Notes: generated by a model from the sequence alone, not told the origin. Shown: positions 37,228 through 46,814, numbered from the stretch's first letter. The stretch is 64,000 nt of DNA from Tildeniella nuda ZEHNDER 1965/U140 (GCA_019358895.1 JAHHIG010000021.1:1-64000), one strand, 5' to 3'. Program-made: numbers and translations.

Positions 37228-38202
37228 ATGAATTTACTTATGGGTTGGCAGTACCTTATCCGGTTTCCATGGTCGGGCACGCTGGCAATGCTGGCGCTGA
37301 CGACCGGATTAACCGCCTGTCAGTTAGCACAACGCGATCGTGATGCGCCCTCACAGTTAGATTCTGCTGCTTCAGCAGCTCAACCACTGAAGCTAGGTGA
37401 GACATCGGGCGAGCTGGTCTTTGAAGGGCAACAGCGAACGTATCGAGTGTACACGCCGAAAACATACCGACCCGATCGCCCTCTACCGCTGGTGCTGGCA
37501 TTTCACGGTTATGGATCGCAGGGCAAAGATTTAGCGACTGGCTCTGGTTTGAATGAAGTAGCGGAGCAAAAGGGGTTTGTGGCGGTTTATCCTGACGGGA
37601 TCGATCGCCGCTGGAATCCGCTCAACAAGATGCTGACGGGCGTGGATGATGTTGGCTTTGTCCCTGCTTTGATCGCTCACATGAAGCGCAATCGGGCGAT
37701 CGACCCAGCTCGTGTGTATGCGGCTGGAGTCTCAAATGGTGGCTTTCTGGTGCAACGGCTGGCGTGCGAAACATCGTCTCCGATCGCGGCTTTTGCCTCT
37801 GTGGTTGCGACGTTGCCAAGCCAATTAAAAGGCTCCTGCAATCCCCAAGCGCCTGTACCTATGCTGATGATCAATGGCACAGACGATCAAAAGGTGCCTT
37901 GGCAGGGCGGGGACTTGGGCTACGGCTCGATTCTGTCGGTACCAGGTACGATCGACTTCTGGCAGCGTTACAACAACTGTCCATCCTCTGTACCAGTCAA
38001 ACGCGCAGTGGGCGATCGAGTTGAAATTGCCCGCTATCCAAACTGTCAGGGCGGCTCAGAAGTCGAGCTGGTGACGCTTAAGGGGATTGGGCACGTGTGG
38101 CCCAGAGGCGGCTCAGGGTCATCATCCTTGCTGAATGGCAGCGAGGAAATTTGGAGCTTTTTTCAGAGGCATCGTTTGGGGCAGGAGAGGAGAGAGGGGT
38201 GA
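37228..38202 (+). CDS. PHB-depolymerase/feruloyl-esterase-like lipoprotein
   Basis: A 324-residue esterase. A signal peptide ends in the lipobox LTAC, so the protein is lipid-anchored outside the cytoplasm. The alpha/beta hydrolase part has FHGYGSQGKD, the nucleophile in AAGVSNGGF, the acid in INGTDDQKVPW and the base in LKGIGHVWP, the layout of the LpqC/PHB depolymerase group, which acts on polyesters or feruloyl esters. GGAG at 37218-37221 supports the ATG at 37228 over the one at 37216. No PHA synthesis genes are near. Confidence 0.88.
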   Translation: MNLLMGWQYLIRFPWSGTLAMLALTTGLTACQLAQRDRDAPSQLDSAASAAQPLKLGETSGELVFEGQQRTYRVYTPKTYRPDRPLPLVLAFHGYGSQGKDLATGSGLNEVAEQKGFVAVYPDGIDRRWNPLNKMLTGVDDVGFVPALIAHMKRNRAIDPARVYAAGVSNGGFLVQRLACETSSPIAAFASVVATLPSQLKGSCNPQAPVPMLMINGTDDQKVPWQGGDLGYGSILSVPGTIDFWQRYNNCPSSVPVKRAVGDRVEIARYPNCQGGSEVELVTLKGIGHVWPRGGSGSSSLLNGSEEIWSFFQRHRLGQERREG

Positions 38203-38377
38203 GGAGAGAGGGGTATTCTTGCAAGCTTAAGGGGTAGAGCGACTACCTTCAGAGTTGAACCCTTGAGTATCAACGATAAACGTTGCCGTTCACCCGCCAC
38301 AGACAGCTTTTCGGACTCAACAAAGAGACTCGAATAGACGGCTGCAAGGGGCTTGTTATACTGCCTTTGTCGATAAC

Positions 38378-39160
38378 TCATTTAAAAGCACGTTGACTTA
38401 CAGTTCCAACTAGAGCTGCCATAGCAGCACGAGGCAGTAAACGCGGCAAAATGTTCGACTCAAAGGAGTTTTTGAAACCGGGAATGACATAATGCCGATT
38501 GTGTTCCAACGCTGACAGTCCAACGCGAACAACTTTCTGTGGTGAATGCTTTCCAGCTACAACATCACGCCCCATTGCGTTAAAAAACTCTGTGTTTGTT
38601 GCACCTGGGCACAAAGCTAACACCTTTATTCCTCGCTTTCGGTACTCAGTCCACAATGCTTCGCTGAATGAAAGGACAAATGCTTTGGTTGCTGCGTACA
38701 CGGCTTGACGGGGCAACGGGTAGAAACTTGTTGTTGAACCAATATTGATAATGCTGCCTTCACCCTTTGCCAACATTCCTGGAATGAATGCATGAGTTAA
38801 ATCGACGACAGAAACCACATTCAGCATGACTTGCTGATGGTCTTTATCAGGCAAGATCGACTCAAACGCTCCGTGGGTACTGAAGCCAGCATTATTAATG
38901 AGCACATCAACACTCAATTGTCTCGATCGCGTCTCTCTGTAAACCCGTAAGCCTTCTCCTTCACGGCTGAGATCGGCTGTAATGACTTGGACACTGATAC
39001 TATAACTATCCTGAAGTTGGGTTGCTAAAGCCTGTAGCTTGTCTTCTGAGCGTGCTACAAGAACAAGGTTCATTTTTCGTTTTGCTAATTCATGAGCAAA
39101 CGATTCTCCAATGCCGCTGGACGCGCCAGTAATCAGAGCAGTTTTTCCAACATAGTGCAT
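38378..39160 (-). CDS. short-chain dehydrogenase/reductase
   Basis: A 260-residue classical SDR. The NAD(P)-binding TGASSGIG is at 11-18, NNAG near 90, the catalytic Ser in GSTTSF and Tyr/Lys in YAATK. An ARS stretch after the second strand (VLVARSED) suggests NADPH. Substrate unknown. It is 86 bp downstream of marR on the same strand, and that gap carries two operator-like sites, so MarR probably controls it. Confidence 0.9.
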   Translation of the reverse strand: MHYVGKTALITGASSGIGESFAHELAKRKMNLVLVARSEDKLQALATQLQDSYSISVQVITADLSREGEGLRVYRETRSRQLSVDVLINNAGFSTHGAFESILPDKDHQQVMLNVVSVVDLTHAFIPGMLAKGEGSIINIGSTTSFYPLPRQAVYAATKAFVLSFSEALWTEYRKRGIKVLALCPGATNTEFFNAMGRDVVAGKHSPQKVVRVGLSALEHNRHYVIPGFKNSFESNILPRLLPRAAMAALVGTVSQRAFK

Positions 39161-39195
39161 GGTTTTTCTCCTGTGTAGATTTGAAGACTATAAAG

Positions 39196-39224
39196 TTCAC
39201 ACCTTGAAAGATTCATTTTCTGAA
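39196..39224. promoter_or_regulatory. two operator-like sites before the SDR gene
   Basis: Two TTCA-N5-TGAA inverted repeats sit in the marR-SDR gap: 39196-39208 (TTCACACCTTGAA) and 39212-39224 (TTCATTTTCTGAA), 16 bp centre to centre. The same motif with the same spacing is before marR at 39718-39730. They are probable MarR binding sites. Confidence 0.6.
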
Positions 39225-39246
39225 CTTAACAGTTAAAAAATAATGG

Positions 39247-39696
39247 TTACAAGTTCTTCAGTAGGTCAGCTTTCTGGTGATTGAGATGCACTGCTACTTT
39301 TCGCATCATCCGCAGCATCTCCTGTTGCTCTGGCTCATCTAAACCATTGAGAATTGCTCGACTGACCTTCCTATAATTCTCGATTTCCATTGCATAGATG
39401 TTCTCTCCTTCGGGTGTGAGACAAATTCTGACAATTCGCCTGTCTTCGTCAGAGCGATCGCGGCACAGACACGTTCTTCTGACTAACCTGTCCACAATTC
39501 CAGTCGTGTTGGTGATACTGAGTTTCGCTCTTTCAGCAATCTCCCGCATCATGAGCGGCTGGAACTGCCCTACTACGTTGATGACACGGCATTCCTGCTT
39601 ATTCAGGTTGACCGCTTCACCTGAACTCTCCTGCGCCACCTCAAAAAGGTCGGCAAGGATGGCAATGTATTTCGTTAACTCGTCTGCTTTGTCCAC
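39247..39696 (-). CDS. MarR-family transcriptional regulator
   Basis: A 149-residue winged-helix regulator. The helix-turn-helix runs REIAERAKLSITNTTGIVDRLV (about 51-72); the wing (RRTCLCRDRSDEDRRIVRICLTPEG) ends in the conserved DRR. The wing has an unusual Cys76-Leu-Cys78 pair, with Cys36 and Cys92 elsewhere, so thiol sensing is possible. One TTCA-N5-TGAA site lies 22 bp before the start codon and two more before the downstream SDR gene, suggesting autoregulation and control of the SDR. Confidence 0.9.
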   Translation of the reverse strand: MDKADELTKYIAILADLFEVAQESSGEAVNLNKQECRVINVVGQFQPLMMREIAERAKLSITNTTGIVDRLVRRTCLCRDRSDEDRRIVRICLTPEGENIYAMEIENYRKVSRAILNGLDEPEQQEMLRMMRKVAVHLNHQKADLLKNL

Positions 39697-39717
39697 ACTA
39701 CTTCAAAACCTAGAAAG

Positions 39718-39730
39718 TTCAAAAAATGAA
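39718..39730. promoter_or_regulatory. operator-like site before marR
   Basis: TTCAAAAAATGAA is a TTCA-N5-TGAA inverted repeat 22 bp upstream of the marR start, preceded by AAAG as in the site at 39196. See the sites before the SDR gene. Confidence 0.55.
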
Positions 39731-39849
39731 TAATTCGATTATAGGTATAGGAGTTTTTGTTGTCAACCTCGCACTGCAACTTCTTGGAGCATAACCTCTG
39801 GACATAAAATTCAACGCTTTAACCCTGCCTCACCTCACCCCCTTACTCC

Positions 39850-40692
39850 TTACCCCTCCAAAAACTCCGATCGCGCCTGCTGAGTCTCTATCAGTGAGGT
39901 TTCTAGAGACTGCCAGTCAGCTTGTTCGATCTGGGTGATGATCTGGTTGAGATGGTTGCGGTAGGCATGGAGCGATCGGGTGAGTGCGGCTTGGTTGTAC
40001 CGTGCCATCATGACTCCGAGTTCGGGGTTACCACCGCCCACACGACTCGTATCCCGAAAGCCAGAACTGGCGAGTGCGTACGCTAAGCCCAAAACGGCTG
40101 GATCAGCTTCCCCAATGCAGGCGGCGATGAGGCTGGCGCTGGTCATCACAGGTAGATGAGAAATCCAGGCAACAGCGCGATCGTGGTCGTTTGGGGTGCA
40201 GTGGTAGAGGCGAGTTTGCAACGGTCGTACCAGGTCTTCGATGAGTTGTATTGCCCGCGCTGGGGTAGCGTCAGTCGGTGTTAAAACATAGGCAGCATTG
40301 ATGAATAAATCCTGCTGTGCCGCTTCAATGCCACTTTCAGCCGTGCCTGCCATTGGGTGCCCACCGACAAAATTAGACCACAGCGGCGCGATCGTCTCCA
40401 CCACCCAGCCCTTTACCGACCCAACATCCGTGAGTACAGTATCAGTTGCTAAGTAAGGCACTAGCTCAACGACAGTTGCCTCCATCGCCGCCAGAGGCGT
40501 ACAGAGAAAAATGGCATCGACGGTTTGCATCAAGGCAAGGCTAACGCTGGCATCATCAACGGCTCCTCGCGCGATCGCCCGCTGACACGTTTGCGCCTGA
40601 CGACTCACGCCCAAAACCGTATGACCGAGCGATCGCAACCCCAGCCCTAGCGAACCGCCAATTAAGCCCAACCCGATAATGCCAATCTTCAT
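39850..40692 (-). CDS. tyrA: prephenate/arogenate dehydrogenase
   Basis: A 280-residue enzyme of tyrosine synthesis. The Rossmann motif GLGLIGGSLG is at 7-16 and a following FLCTPLAAM / LTDVGSVKG region, HPMAGTAESG and a late SSGFRDTSRVGGGNPE are characteristic of TyrA. Cyanobacterial members are usually NADP-dependent arogenate dehydrogenases; the cofactor cannot be settled here. It ends near a spacer and is not clearly in an operon. Confidence 0.93.
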   Translation of the reverse strand: MKIGIIGLGLIGGSLGLGLRSLGHTVLGVSRQAQTCQRAIARGAVDDASVSLALMQTVDAIFLCTPLAAMEATVVELVPYLATDTVLTDVGSVKGWVVETIAPLWSNFVGGHPMAGTAESGIEAAQQDLFINAAYVLTPTDATPARAIQLIEDLVRPLQTRLYHCTPNDHDRAVAWISHLPVMTSASLIAACIGEADPAVLGLAYALASSGFRDTSRVGGGNPELGVMMARYNQAALTRSLHAYRNHLNQIITQIEQADWQSLETSLIETQQARSEFLEG

Positions 40693-41170
40693 GCTGTTCT
40701 ACCTTGTTCAGCCATCAGCCAACCGTATGCCAGAATTTCCTCGCTCAGCCTTAGGAGCGTGAATTTAACGACCTGAACGTTGCGTAGGATACCGTATAAC
40801 CATGCCAGCATCCCAGAAAAGCGTAGCGTCACGCATCAACTTTCAGGCTTTGACGCGTTATGACTCACGCCTTTAGCGAAGCCATGCCGTAGCTTGCTTC
40901 TCGAAGAGTAGGCTATACGCATCCTTGCATTTTAGAGATGGACGGGAGTGACTCTGAACGCATCCTCAAGCTCAAAGCTTGCTTTGTAGATCAAAGAGCC
41001 TCCTTGCCCCTAGTTTAGGTTGCCCTTGCCACCTACCTGCACAGGCAGGGACACAAGGTCAGCATCGTCAACCCCGGCTGGGTCATACCATTTCACTAAA
41101 CTGTGGCTACGCAGGCAAGCTTCGGCTGACGACTGACCGCGACAAAAGATCGCGTTATCCTCTAGAGCTT
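40693..41170. other. non-coding spacer with dispersed repeats
   Basis: About 40810-40925 holds a palindromic, GC-rich dispersed repeat ('gcgaagccatgccgtagcttgcttctcg'-like in two parts). No gene or RNA was recognised. Confidence 0.4.
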
Positions 41171-42316
41171 CTACGCGATCGCCTGCACGTCTGCCAACCG
41201 TGAATGCTGAAGGCGATCCATCCAGCCTTCTAAATAGACCTGGTTTTGGCGCTGCTGCTCTGGATCGTCTGTATCTAACGGATGCGGCGCTAAACCCAAA
41301 ATGGTTGCTGTTGTAACGCAGAACATCGATTTCTGAAACGTTTCGCAGATTCTCACCCGCAAGTCGTCTTCGCCGCGCTGCCCACGACGATAGATGTCGT
41401 GCAAGTAGTCGGGTAGATAGTGCCGCATATCTTGCATCAGCAACGTGGGCGGAATGCCAGCACCACCGATCGGCAATGGGTCAGCATACAACGCACCGTA
41501 GTTAAAGCGGCTCTGGTCGGGCGAAATTTGGTGCGACTGTGCGTTGTACGAAACCGTGCCCGAAAACGGCGTACCGCGAAAGAAAACCGCTTCCACGTAA
41601 GGCACTGCCGTATCAGCGAGAAACGTCAAGCCTGCTGCTGCGGGAATGATTTCATGCTTTTGGTCGTGCAATGTCACTGTGTAAGTAATCGGGTTACTCG
41701 CGGCAGCAACCAGCCCTGCCTTAATATGAGCAACGATCTGTGGAATGGATTGAATCTCGCCTTGATCGTAGCGATCGGACAGCGTTAGAAACATTGCACT
41801 CATCACGTTCCAAAATTGACCAAGCCCACTGTAGTAGGCAAGTTGCCGCACGTGCTCTGGCAGAAACTCAGGAAACAAGCGGTTCAAACCCAGCAGCACC
41901 GGATTGTGCTTTATACGTGCCTGAATAGCAGGTTGCGATTGCGCTCTAAACTCCGGCGTATCCAGGTAGGCATCCAAACCGCCGCCACCGTGCCAAAACA
42001 TTGCCTTCATGCAATATTCGGCGTATTCAAAATTGATGCGATCGTGTCGCCAATGACGCAGGAGCTTTGCCAGCGAAACATCGCCATTGAAATATTTGAA
42101 AAACGGAAAAAACACCAGAAATTGATGCTCGGAAATGTAGAGCAGGTTGCGGTAATAGGCATCCAGCACAATGCCATAGCTTTTGAGAATACCAACGACC
42201 TCCATCACATTTTGGTGTGTATCCGGCAGCAGCGCACCGCCCGCCTTCAGGCGATCGATATACGGCGCTAACGGATGTGATGAAGCGGGGGGAAGTGCTT
42301 TGAGAGTGTCGGTCAT
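41171..42316 (-). CDS. chpX: CO2 hydration protein (ChpX/CupB or ChpY/CupA type)
   Basis: A 381-residue protein unique to cyanobacterial NDH-1 CO2-uptake complexes, thought to hydrate CO2 to bicarbonate on the cytoplasmic side. The segments EVVGILKSYGIVLDAYYRNLLYISEHQFLVFFPFFKYFNGD and KAMFWHGGGGLDAYL are characteristic. The length is nearer the shorter CupB/ChpX type than the longer CupA/ChpY, so I favour the constitutive system with NdhD4/NdhF4, but this needs alignment. The frame continues upstream to 42646, but the ATG at 42316 gives the true N-terminus. It follows ndhD by 47 bp. Confidence 0.88.
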   Translation of the reverse strand: MTDTLKALPPASSHPLAPYIDRLKAGGALLPDTHQNVMEVVGILKSYGIVLDAYYRNLLYISEHQFLVFFPFFKYFNGDVSLAKLLRHWRHDRINFEYAEYCMKAMFWHGGGGLDAYLDTPEFRAQSQPAIQARIKHNPVLLGLNRLFPEFLPEHVRQLAYYSGLGQFWNVMSAMFLTLSDRYDQGEIQSIPQIVAHIKAGLVAAASNPITYTVTLHDQKHEIIPAAAGLTFLADTAVPYVEAVFFRGTPFSGTVSYNAQSHQISPDQSRFNYGALYADPLPIGGAGIPPTLLMQDMRHYLPDYLHDIYRRGQRGEDDLRVRICETFQKSMFCVTTATILGLAPHPLDTDDPEQQRQNQVYLEGWMDRLQHSRLADVQAIA

Positions 42317-42363
42317 ACTGTGCAAAAAGGACGAAATTGGGGGATTGGCTCGCGGACAAGCGC

Positions 42364-43878
42364 CTACTCCATTGTCTCTGCTTTGAGCGTCGCTTTTGTC
42401 ACTATTGCTGCCTGAGCGATCGCCCGTCCGTTGACTAAAGCAGTCATTGTGGTTTCGCTGTAGTGAATCAACCAGTTCGGCTGTAAACCGAACACGACAA
42501 TCAGAACGGCTAAAAGGATTGCTGGTGCACGATCGCTCCAATACACAGGCGGCAGATCTTTCGCGGATTCTGACAAGCGCCCAAAGAAAACACGGTTGAC
42601 GAGCAGCAAAAAGTAGACGGCTGTTAACCCCGTGCCGACCATACACAGCAGCGTTTGCGCCGGGAAGATGGGAAAACTGCCCCGAAATACCAAAAATTCT
42701 GAGATGAAGCCCACCAAGCCAGGAATACCAGAGCTTGCCATGACTCCCATAATCATCAGGCTGCCAACGAGCGGCAGACCACGCTCCGGATTCAACAACC
42801 CTCGCAGCATCGTTAAATCGCGGGTACCTGTTTTTTGATACACCACGCCTACCAGCAAAAAGAGCATCGCTGCAATAAGCCCATGACTCACCATTTGACA
42901 GACGGCTGCGAGAAGACTCAGGGGCGTTGCGGCGGCAGCAGCTAAAAGGACATAGCCCATATGCCCGATCGAGCTATACGCCACCATTTTTTTCATATCT
43001 GTTTGAGCGATCGCCATAAACGCGCCGTACAGCACACTCACCGCTGCCCATGTTGCCAGCCAGGGAGCCAGAACTGCCCAAGCCTCAGGAAACAACCCCA
43101 GCCCAAACCGGAGAAGTCCATAGGTGCCCAGTTTGAGCAATACGCCTGCTAAGAGGACTGAAATAGGCGTTGACGCTTCGACGTGGGCATCGGGTAGCCA
43201 GGTATGAAACGGTACCAGCGGGATCTTAATGCCAAACCCGATGAGCAGTGCCCCTAGCAAAACAAACTGCTGTCCTAACGGCAAAACCTGTGTGAGCAGA
43301 GGCTCATAAGCAAAACTGGATGCGCCTGTCAGTAAGGTGAAGCCTAGAAACGCCGCCAGAATCAAAATGCCTGAAATGGCAGTGTAGATCAGAAACTTTG
43401 TAGCGGCATAGCCCCGGTTCGCGCCGCCCCAAATGGCAATCAGCAGATAGAGCGGAATCAGCTCGATCTCGTAGAACAGAAAAAACAGCAGCAAATTCTG
43501 CGCTAGAAAAGCGGCTGTCACACTTGCATTCAGCAATAACAGCAGGATGAAATAGAGACGAGGGCGACTGACCAATGGTGTGCCGCTGGCGATCGCAATC
43601 GCAGTCAGCAACCCATTGAGTGCGACCAACGGCAGCGACAGCCCATCCATACCCAGGTCATACGTCAAACCTAGCGGCTCAATCCACGCAAGATGCTCGC
43701 TAAACTGCATTGCCGTCTGCCCTGCATCAAACTGAGTGCCCAGCACGATCGTCCACACAAAGGCGCTACCAATGGCAATCAAAGCGATCAACCGCGCTCG
43801 TGTCGGTATTAACGGTTCTCGTCCAAAGCCAATGAGCACCGCACCCAAAAGCGGTATCCAGATCAAAGCACTGAGCAT
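42364..43878 (-). CDS. ndhD: NDH-1 subunit NdhD (CO2-uptake type)
   Basis: A 504-residue polytopic protein of the MrpD/NuoM proton-pump family, with about 14 spans. Characteristic are FYEIELIPLYLLIAIWGG, the lysine-bearing GFGIKIPLVPFHTWLPDAHVEA helix, and MKKMVAYSSIGHMG. Together with the adjacent NdhF and the CO2 hydration protein it forms the distal arm of the NDH-1MS-type complex that drives CO2 uptake. It is probably NdhD4 (or NdhD3); only alignment can decide. It lies 16 bp after ndhF. Confidence 0.9.
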   Translation of the reverse strand: MLSALIWIPLLGAVLIGFGREPLIPTRARLIALIAIGSAFVWTIVLGTQFDAGQTAMQFSEHLAWIEPLGLTYDLGMDGLSLPLVALNGLLTAIAIASGTPLVSRPRLYFILLLLLNASVTAAFLAQNLLLFFLFYEIELIPLYLLIAIWGGANRGYAATKFLIYTAISGILILAAFLGFTLLTGASSFAYEPLLTQVLPLGQQFVLLGALLIGFGIKIPLVPFHTWLPDAHVEASTPISVLLAGVLLKLGTYGLLRFGLGLFPEAWAVLAPWLATWAAVSVLYGAFMAIAQTDMKKMVAYSSIGHMGYVLLAAAAATPLSLLAAVCQMVSHGLIAAMLFLLVGVVYQKTGTRDLTMLRGLLNPERGLPLVGSLMIMGVMASSGIPGLVGFISEFLVFRGSFPIFPAQTLLCMVGTGLTAVYFLLLVNRVFFGRLSESAKDLPPVYWSDRAPAILLAVLIVVFGLQPNWLIHYSETTMTALVNGRAIAQAAIVTKATLKAETME

Positions 43879-43894
43879 CGTACCAACTCCAGAA

Positions 43895-45730
43895 TCACCA
43901 TGCGAACCAGATCAAAACCCCACCCAGGAGGCTTACTGCCACCAAAATTGTGAGCATATATGCCTGCGATTGCCCAGTGATGCTGTACTTCAGGCTTTCG
44001 CCGCTGAAGATCGACGCAATGCCCATAAAGTTGACTAGCCCATCCACAATATAGCGATCGCACCAATTGCTAAAGCGTGCCATCAGCACCACGCCATTCA
44101 CCACACTCACTTCGTACAGCCGCTCAATATAAAAGTCATAGGACAGCAGATCTTGTAGCACCCGCCAGGGCAACTGCACCGATCGCGACCACGCTTTGTG
44201 CAGATAGAGCGTGGCTCCGACACTGCACCCGGCAATGCCCGACAGCACTAACAACAGCGCCGCCGTGTGGTTAAAATACGCCCAATCAGGTAGGACGGAC
44301 AACCGCTGCATCATCAACGGCGTGAGTAACGTCACGATCGTTAACGAGACCATCGGTACTGCCATCGCCCAGCCAACCTCAGGTGCGCGACGCGTTTTCG
44401 GCTGTGGAGCACCCAAAAAGACCAGGCGAAAGACTCGCGTCAGGTTCAAGGCAGTCAAAGCATTCACCAGAAGCACAACACCGACCAGCAACGGGTCAGC
44501 CGTCCAGAAGTCGTCCAATCCTAACCGCAGCGCCCAAAAACCACCCAGCGGTAAAATACCGATCAAACCAGCAGACGCAACGATGAATGCAGTCGTGGTG
44601 ACTGGCATTCGTGACCAAAGACCGCCCATCTCCGTTAAATCCTGGTTTTGCGTGGTTGTGATGATTGAACCAACGCTCATAAACATCAGCGCTTTTGAAA
44701 CCGCGTGAGCAAACAGTAGCATGAGCGCAAAGCCCGTCCATTGGGTGCCCACTGCCACAAACACCAAGCCCAGGTACGCGCTGGTGGAATGAGACAATGC
44801 CCGTTTAATGTCGATTTGCGCGATCGCCACCAACGAGGCACCGATCGCCGTCACCGAACCAATAACCACCAGCGCGGTCAATGCTACAGGTGAAAGATTT
44901 AAGATCGGTTGCAGTTTGATCAGCACATAGGCACCGCAAGCGACCACAACGGAATTTCGCAGAATGGAAGCCGGATTAGGACCTTCCATCGCCTCATCCA
45001 GCCACAGATGCAGTGGGAACTGAGCACACTTGCCCGTCGGTCCAGCAATCAACGCAAACCCCAGCAGCGTCGCGGTTGTGGGAGACAGCGTTGCCGTCTC
45101 TGCCCATTCGTAGAGTTCAGGAAAACTCAAGCTCCCACTCAACGTTGACAGCGCCACAACGCCCATCAGCAGCAAAATATCGCCAACTCGCTTCGTCAAA
45201 AAGGCATCCCGTGCGGCTGTTACGACCAGCGGTTGCGCGTACCAAAAGCCAACCAGCAAGTAGGTGGAAAGGGTCAGCATTTCTAGTAGGCAATAGGTCA
45301 GCAGCAGCGAATTGCTGATAGCCAGTCCGCTCATGGCTCCTTCAAAGAACCCCATCAAAGCAAAAAACCGTGCCAGCGCCCAGTCTTTCTCCATGTAGCC
45401 CAACGCAAACAACTGCGCCAGCAAGCTCAAAGCTGTCACCACCTCCATCGCACCCACGCTAACGGCTGAGATATCGAGGACAAATGTCAAATCCAGGTCT
45501 ACGGTGTGCAGCCAGTGAAAGACCAATGCTTGCGGTGGCTGATTCCAGGTCGATCGAAAAAGAACGGTGCCATGTACAAACGCCACCACCGTCATCAATA
45601 AATTGAAGTAAGCGGCAGGGCGAGGACCTGTACGGCGAACGATGCCGATCGACCAGGGCAGCGTCAGGATTGCGCCTATCAAACCGTAGCAAGGTATCCA
45701 CCAACTGCTTTGGAGGAGAAATTGAGTCAT
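43895..45730 (-). CDS. ndhF: NDH-1 subunit NdhF (CO2-uptake type)
   Basis: A 611-residue antiporter-like subunit, shorter than the respiratory NdhF1 (about 660 or more). It has the NuoL core with LLEMLTLSTYLLVGFWYAQPL, the pump region GPTGKCAQFPLHLWLDEAMEGPNP and IDIKRALSHSTSAYLG. The length and order ndhF-ndhD-chp fit the CO2-uptake complexes. NdhF4 is favoured because the Chp protein is short. The gene starts at the ATG at 45730, facing the 775-bp divergent region with ccmK2. Confidence 0.9.
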   Translation of the reverse strand: MTQFLLQSSWWIPCYGLIGAILTLPWSIGIVRRTGPRPAAYFNLLMTVVAFVHGTVLFRSTWNQPPQALVFHWLHTVDLDLTFVLDISAVSVGAMEVVTALSLLAQLFALGYMEKDWALARFFALMGFFEGAMSGLAISNSLLLTYCLLEMLTLSTYLLVGFWYAQPLVVTAARDAFLTKRVGDILLLMGVVALSTLSGSLSFPELYEWAETATLSPTTATLLGFALIAGPTGKCAQFPLHLWLDEAMEGPNPASILRNSVVVACGAYVLIKLQPILNLSPVALTALVVIGSVTAIGASLVAIAQIDIKRALSHSTSAYLGLVFVAVGTQWTGFALMLLFAHAVSKALMFMSVGSIITTTQNQDLTEMGGLWSRMPVTTTAFIVASAGLIGILPLGGFWALRLGLDDFWTADPLLVGVVLLVNALTALNLTRVFRLVFLGAPQPKTRRAPEVGWAMAVPMVSLTIVTLLTPLMMQRLSVLPDWAYFNHTAALLLVLSGIAGCSVGATLYLHKAWSRSVQLPWRVLQDLLSYDFYIERLYEVSVVNGVVLMARFSNWCDRYIVDGLVNFMGIASIFSGESLKYSITGQSQAYMLTILVAVSLLGGVLIWFAW

Positions 45731-46505
45731 CTACAATACCGTGATACTAAAACCTCAGCAATCGTTCGACATTACCAAGCAATTTTTCTAGTTTCTAAAA
45801 ACTCGCATTAAACACTAGGAACTCACATTAAATAATCTCAATAAAACCAAAGAGATTTATAAACTTCAGTTAATTATCAATGCGTTAGGTTAACTAGCGT
45901 CTCTTTAGCTTAAGCCTGTTGCCCTCAAAAAGCAAAACTTCAAACAACAAAATTGCTCATGGTCTCATTAATTTCTACTTATTAATTCCTACTTATAGTT
46001 ATAGGTTAACCAGGGCTACTATAGGTGTATAGATAAAAATCTATAGATAGTATTATTTCAGTCTATGTACACAAGCGTGGTATTCTTTTGTTTCGTGTCG
46101 TTTCCAGAAGCTGCTTCTCATAATCAATGCAAGCCCTAGCAGAGTGTCATTTCCGGCAACGTGCAGATGATCAGAAGCAACTGCCGCGATCGCGTGACAA
46201 ACCGCTGGGGAGCCAAAAAGCGGCTTTAGCAAGAAAAAACGTGACGAAGCTGGATGGCAAGCTCGTTAGAAATCAGCTTTCCTAATAGCTAAAATCCGAA
46301 AATATTATTTACAGTTATATTGCCAAACGTCAAACAATCGTTCTATTCTTAGATTAAGGCACTCAAAGCTTCAAAAAAGCTTAAATAATGGCAGTTTTCG
46401 TCATCAATTTAAAGAGTACGCTTTACGAAAACCATGACTACCAAATGTTTGCATATTTATTGCTAAATGTTTGCACGGTGACTTTTGACTCTGTAGGAGA
46501 GGGGT
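45731..46505. promoter_or_regulatory. divergent ndhF/ccmK2 control region
   Basis: A 775-bp AT-rich spacer with no gene. It must hold the promoters of both CO2-uptake and carboxysome operons. Visible structure: a direct repeat ACTCrCATTAAA at 45801-45812 and 45821-45832 (20-bp period); a TATAGAT-aaaa-ATCTATA palindrome at 46028-46045; and a direct repeat AAATGTTTGCA at 46443-46453 and 46465-46475 (22-bp period), 31 bp before ccmK2. None is a certain match to the known CmpR or NdhR/CcmR sites. Confidence 0.55.
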
Positions 46506-46814
46506 ATGCCAATTGCGGTCGGAATGATTGAAACGAAGGGCTTTCCTGCGGTTGTGGAAGCTGCGGATGCGATGGTGAAAGCTGCCCGCGTGACCCTGGT
46601 AGGCTATGAAAAAATCGGTAGTGCACGTGTCACAGTAATTGTGCGTGGTGATGTTTCTGAAGTACAGGCATCGATCGCGGCAGGCGTTGCGTCAGCAGAA
46701 CGAGTGAATGGTGGTGAGGTCTTATCCACTCACATCATTGCTCGCCCTCACGAAAACTTGGAGTACGTTCTGCCGATTCGCTACACCGAAGCGATCGAGC
46801 AATTCCGGGTGTAG
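46506..46814 (+). CDS. ccmK2: carboxysome shell protein CcmK2
   Basis: A 102-residue single-BMC-domain protein that forms hexamers tiling the carboxysome facets. The body ([28 protein letters not shown]) and the C-terminal [20 protein letters not shown] match CcmK2. The central pore loop reads KIGSAR, where most CcmK2 have KIGSGR, a small difference next to the pore. 'aggagagggg' gives a strong ribosome-binding site. First gene of the ccm cluster. Confidence 0.97.
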   Translation: MPIAVGMIETKGFPAVVEAADAMVKAARVTLVGYEKIGSARVTVIVRGDVSEVQASIAAGVASAERVNGGEVLSTHIIARPHENLEYVLPIRYTEAIEQFRV

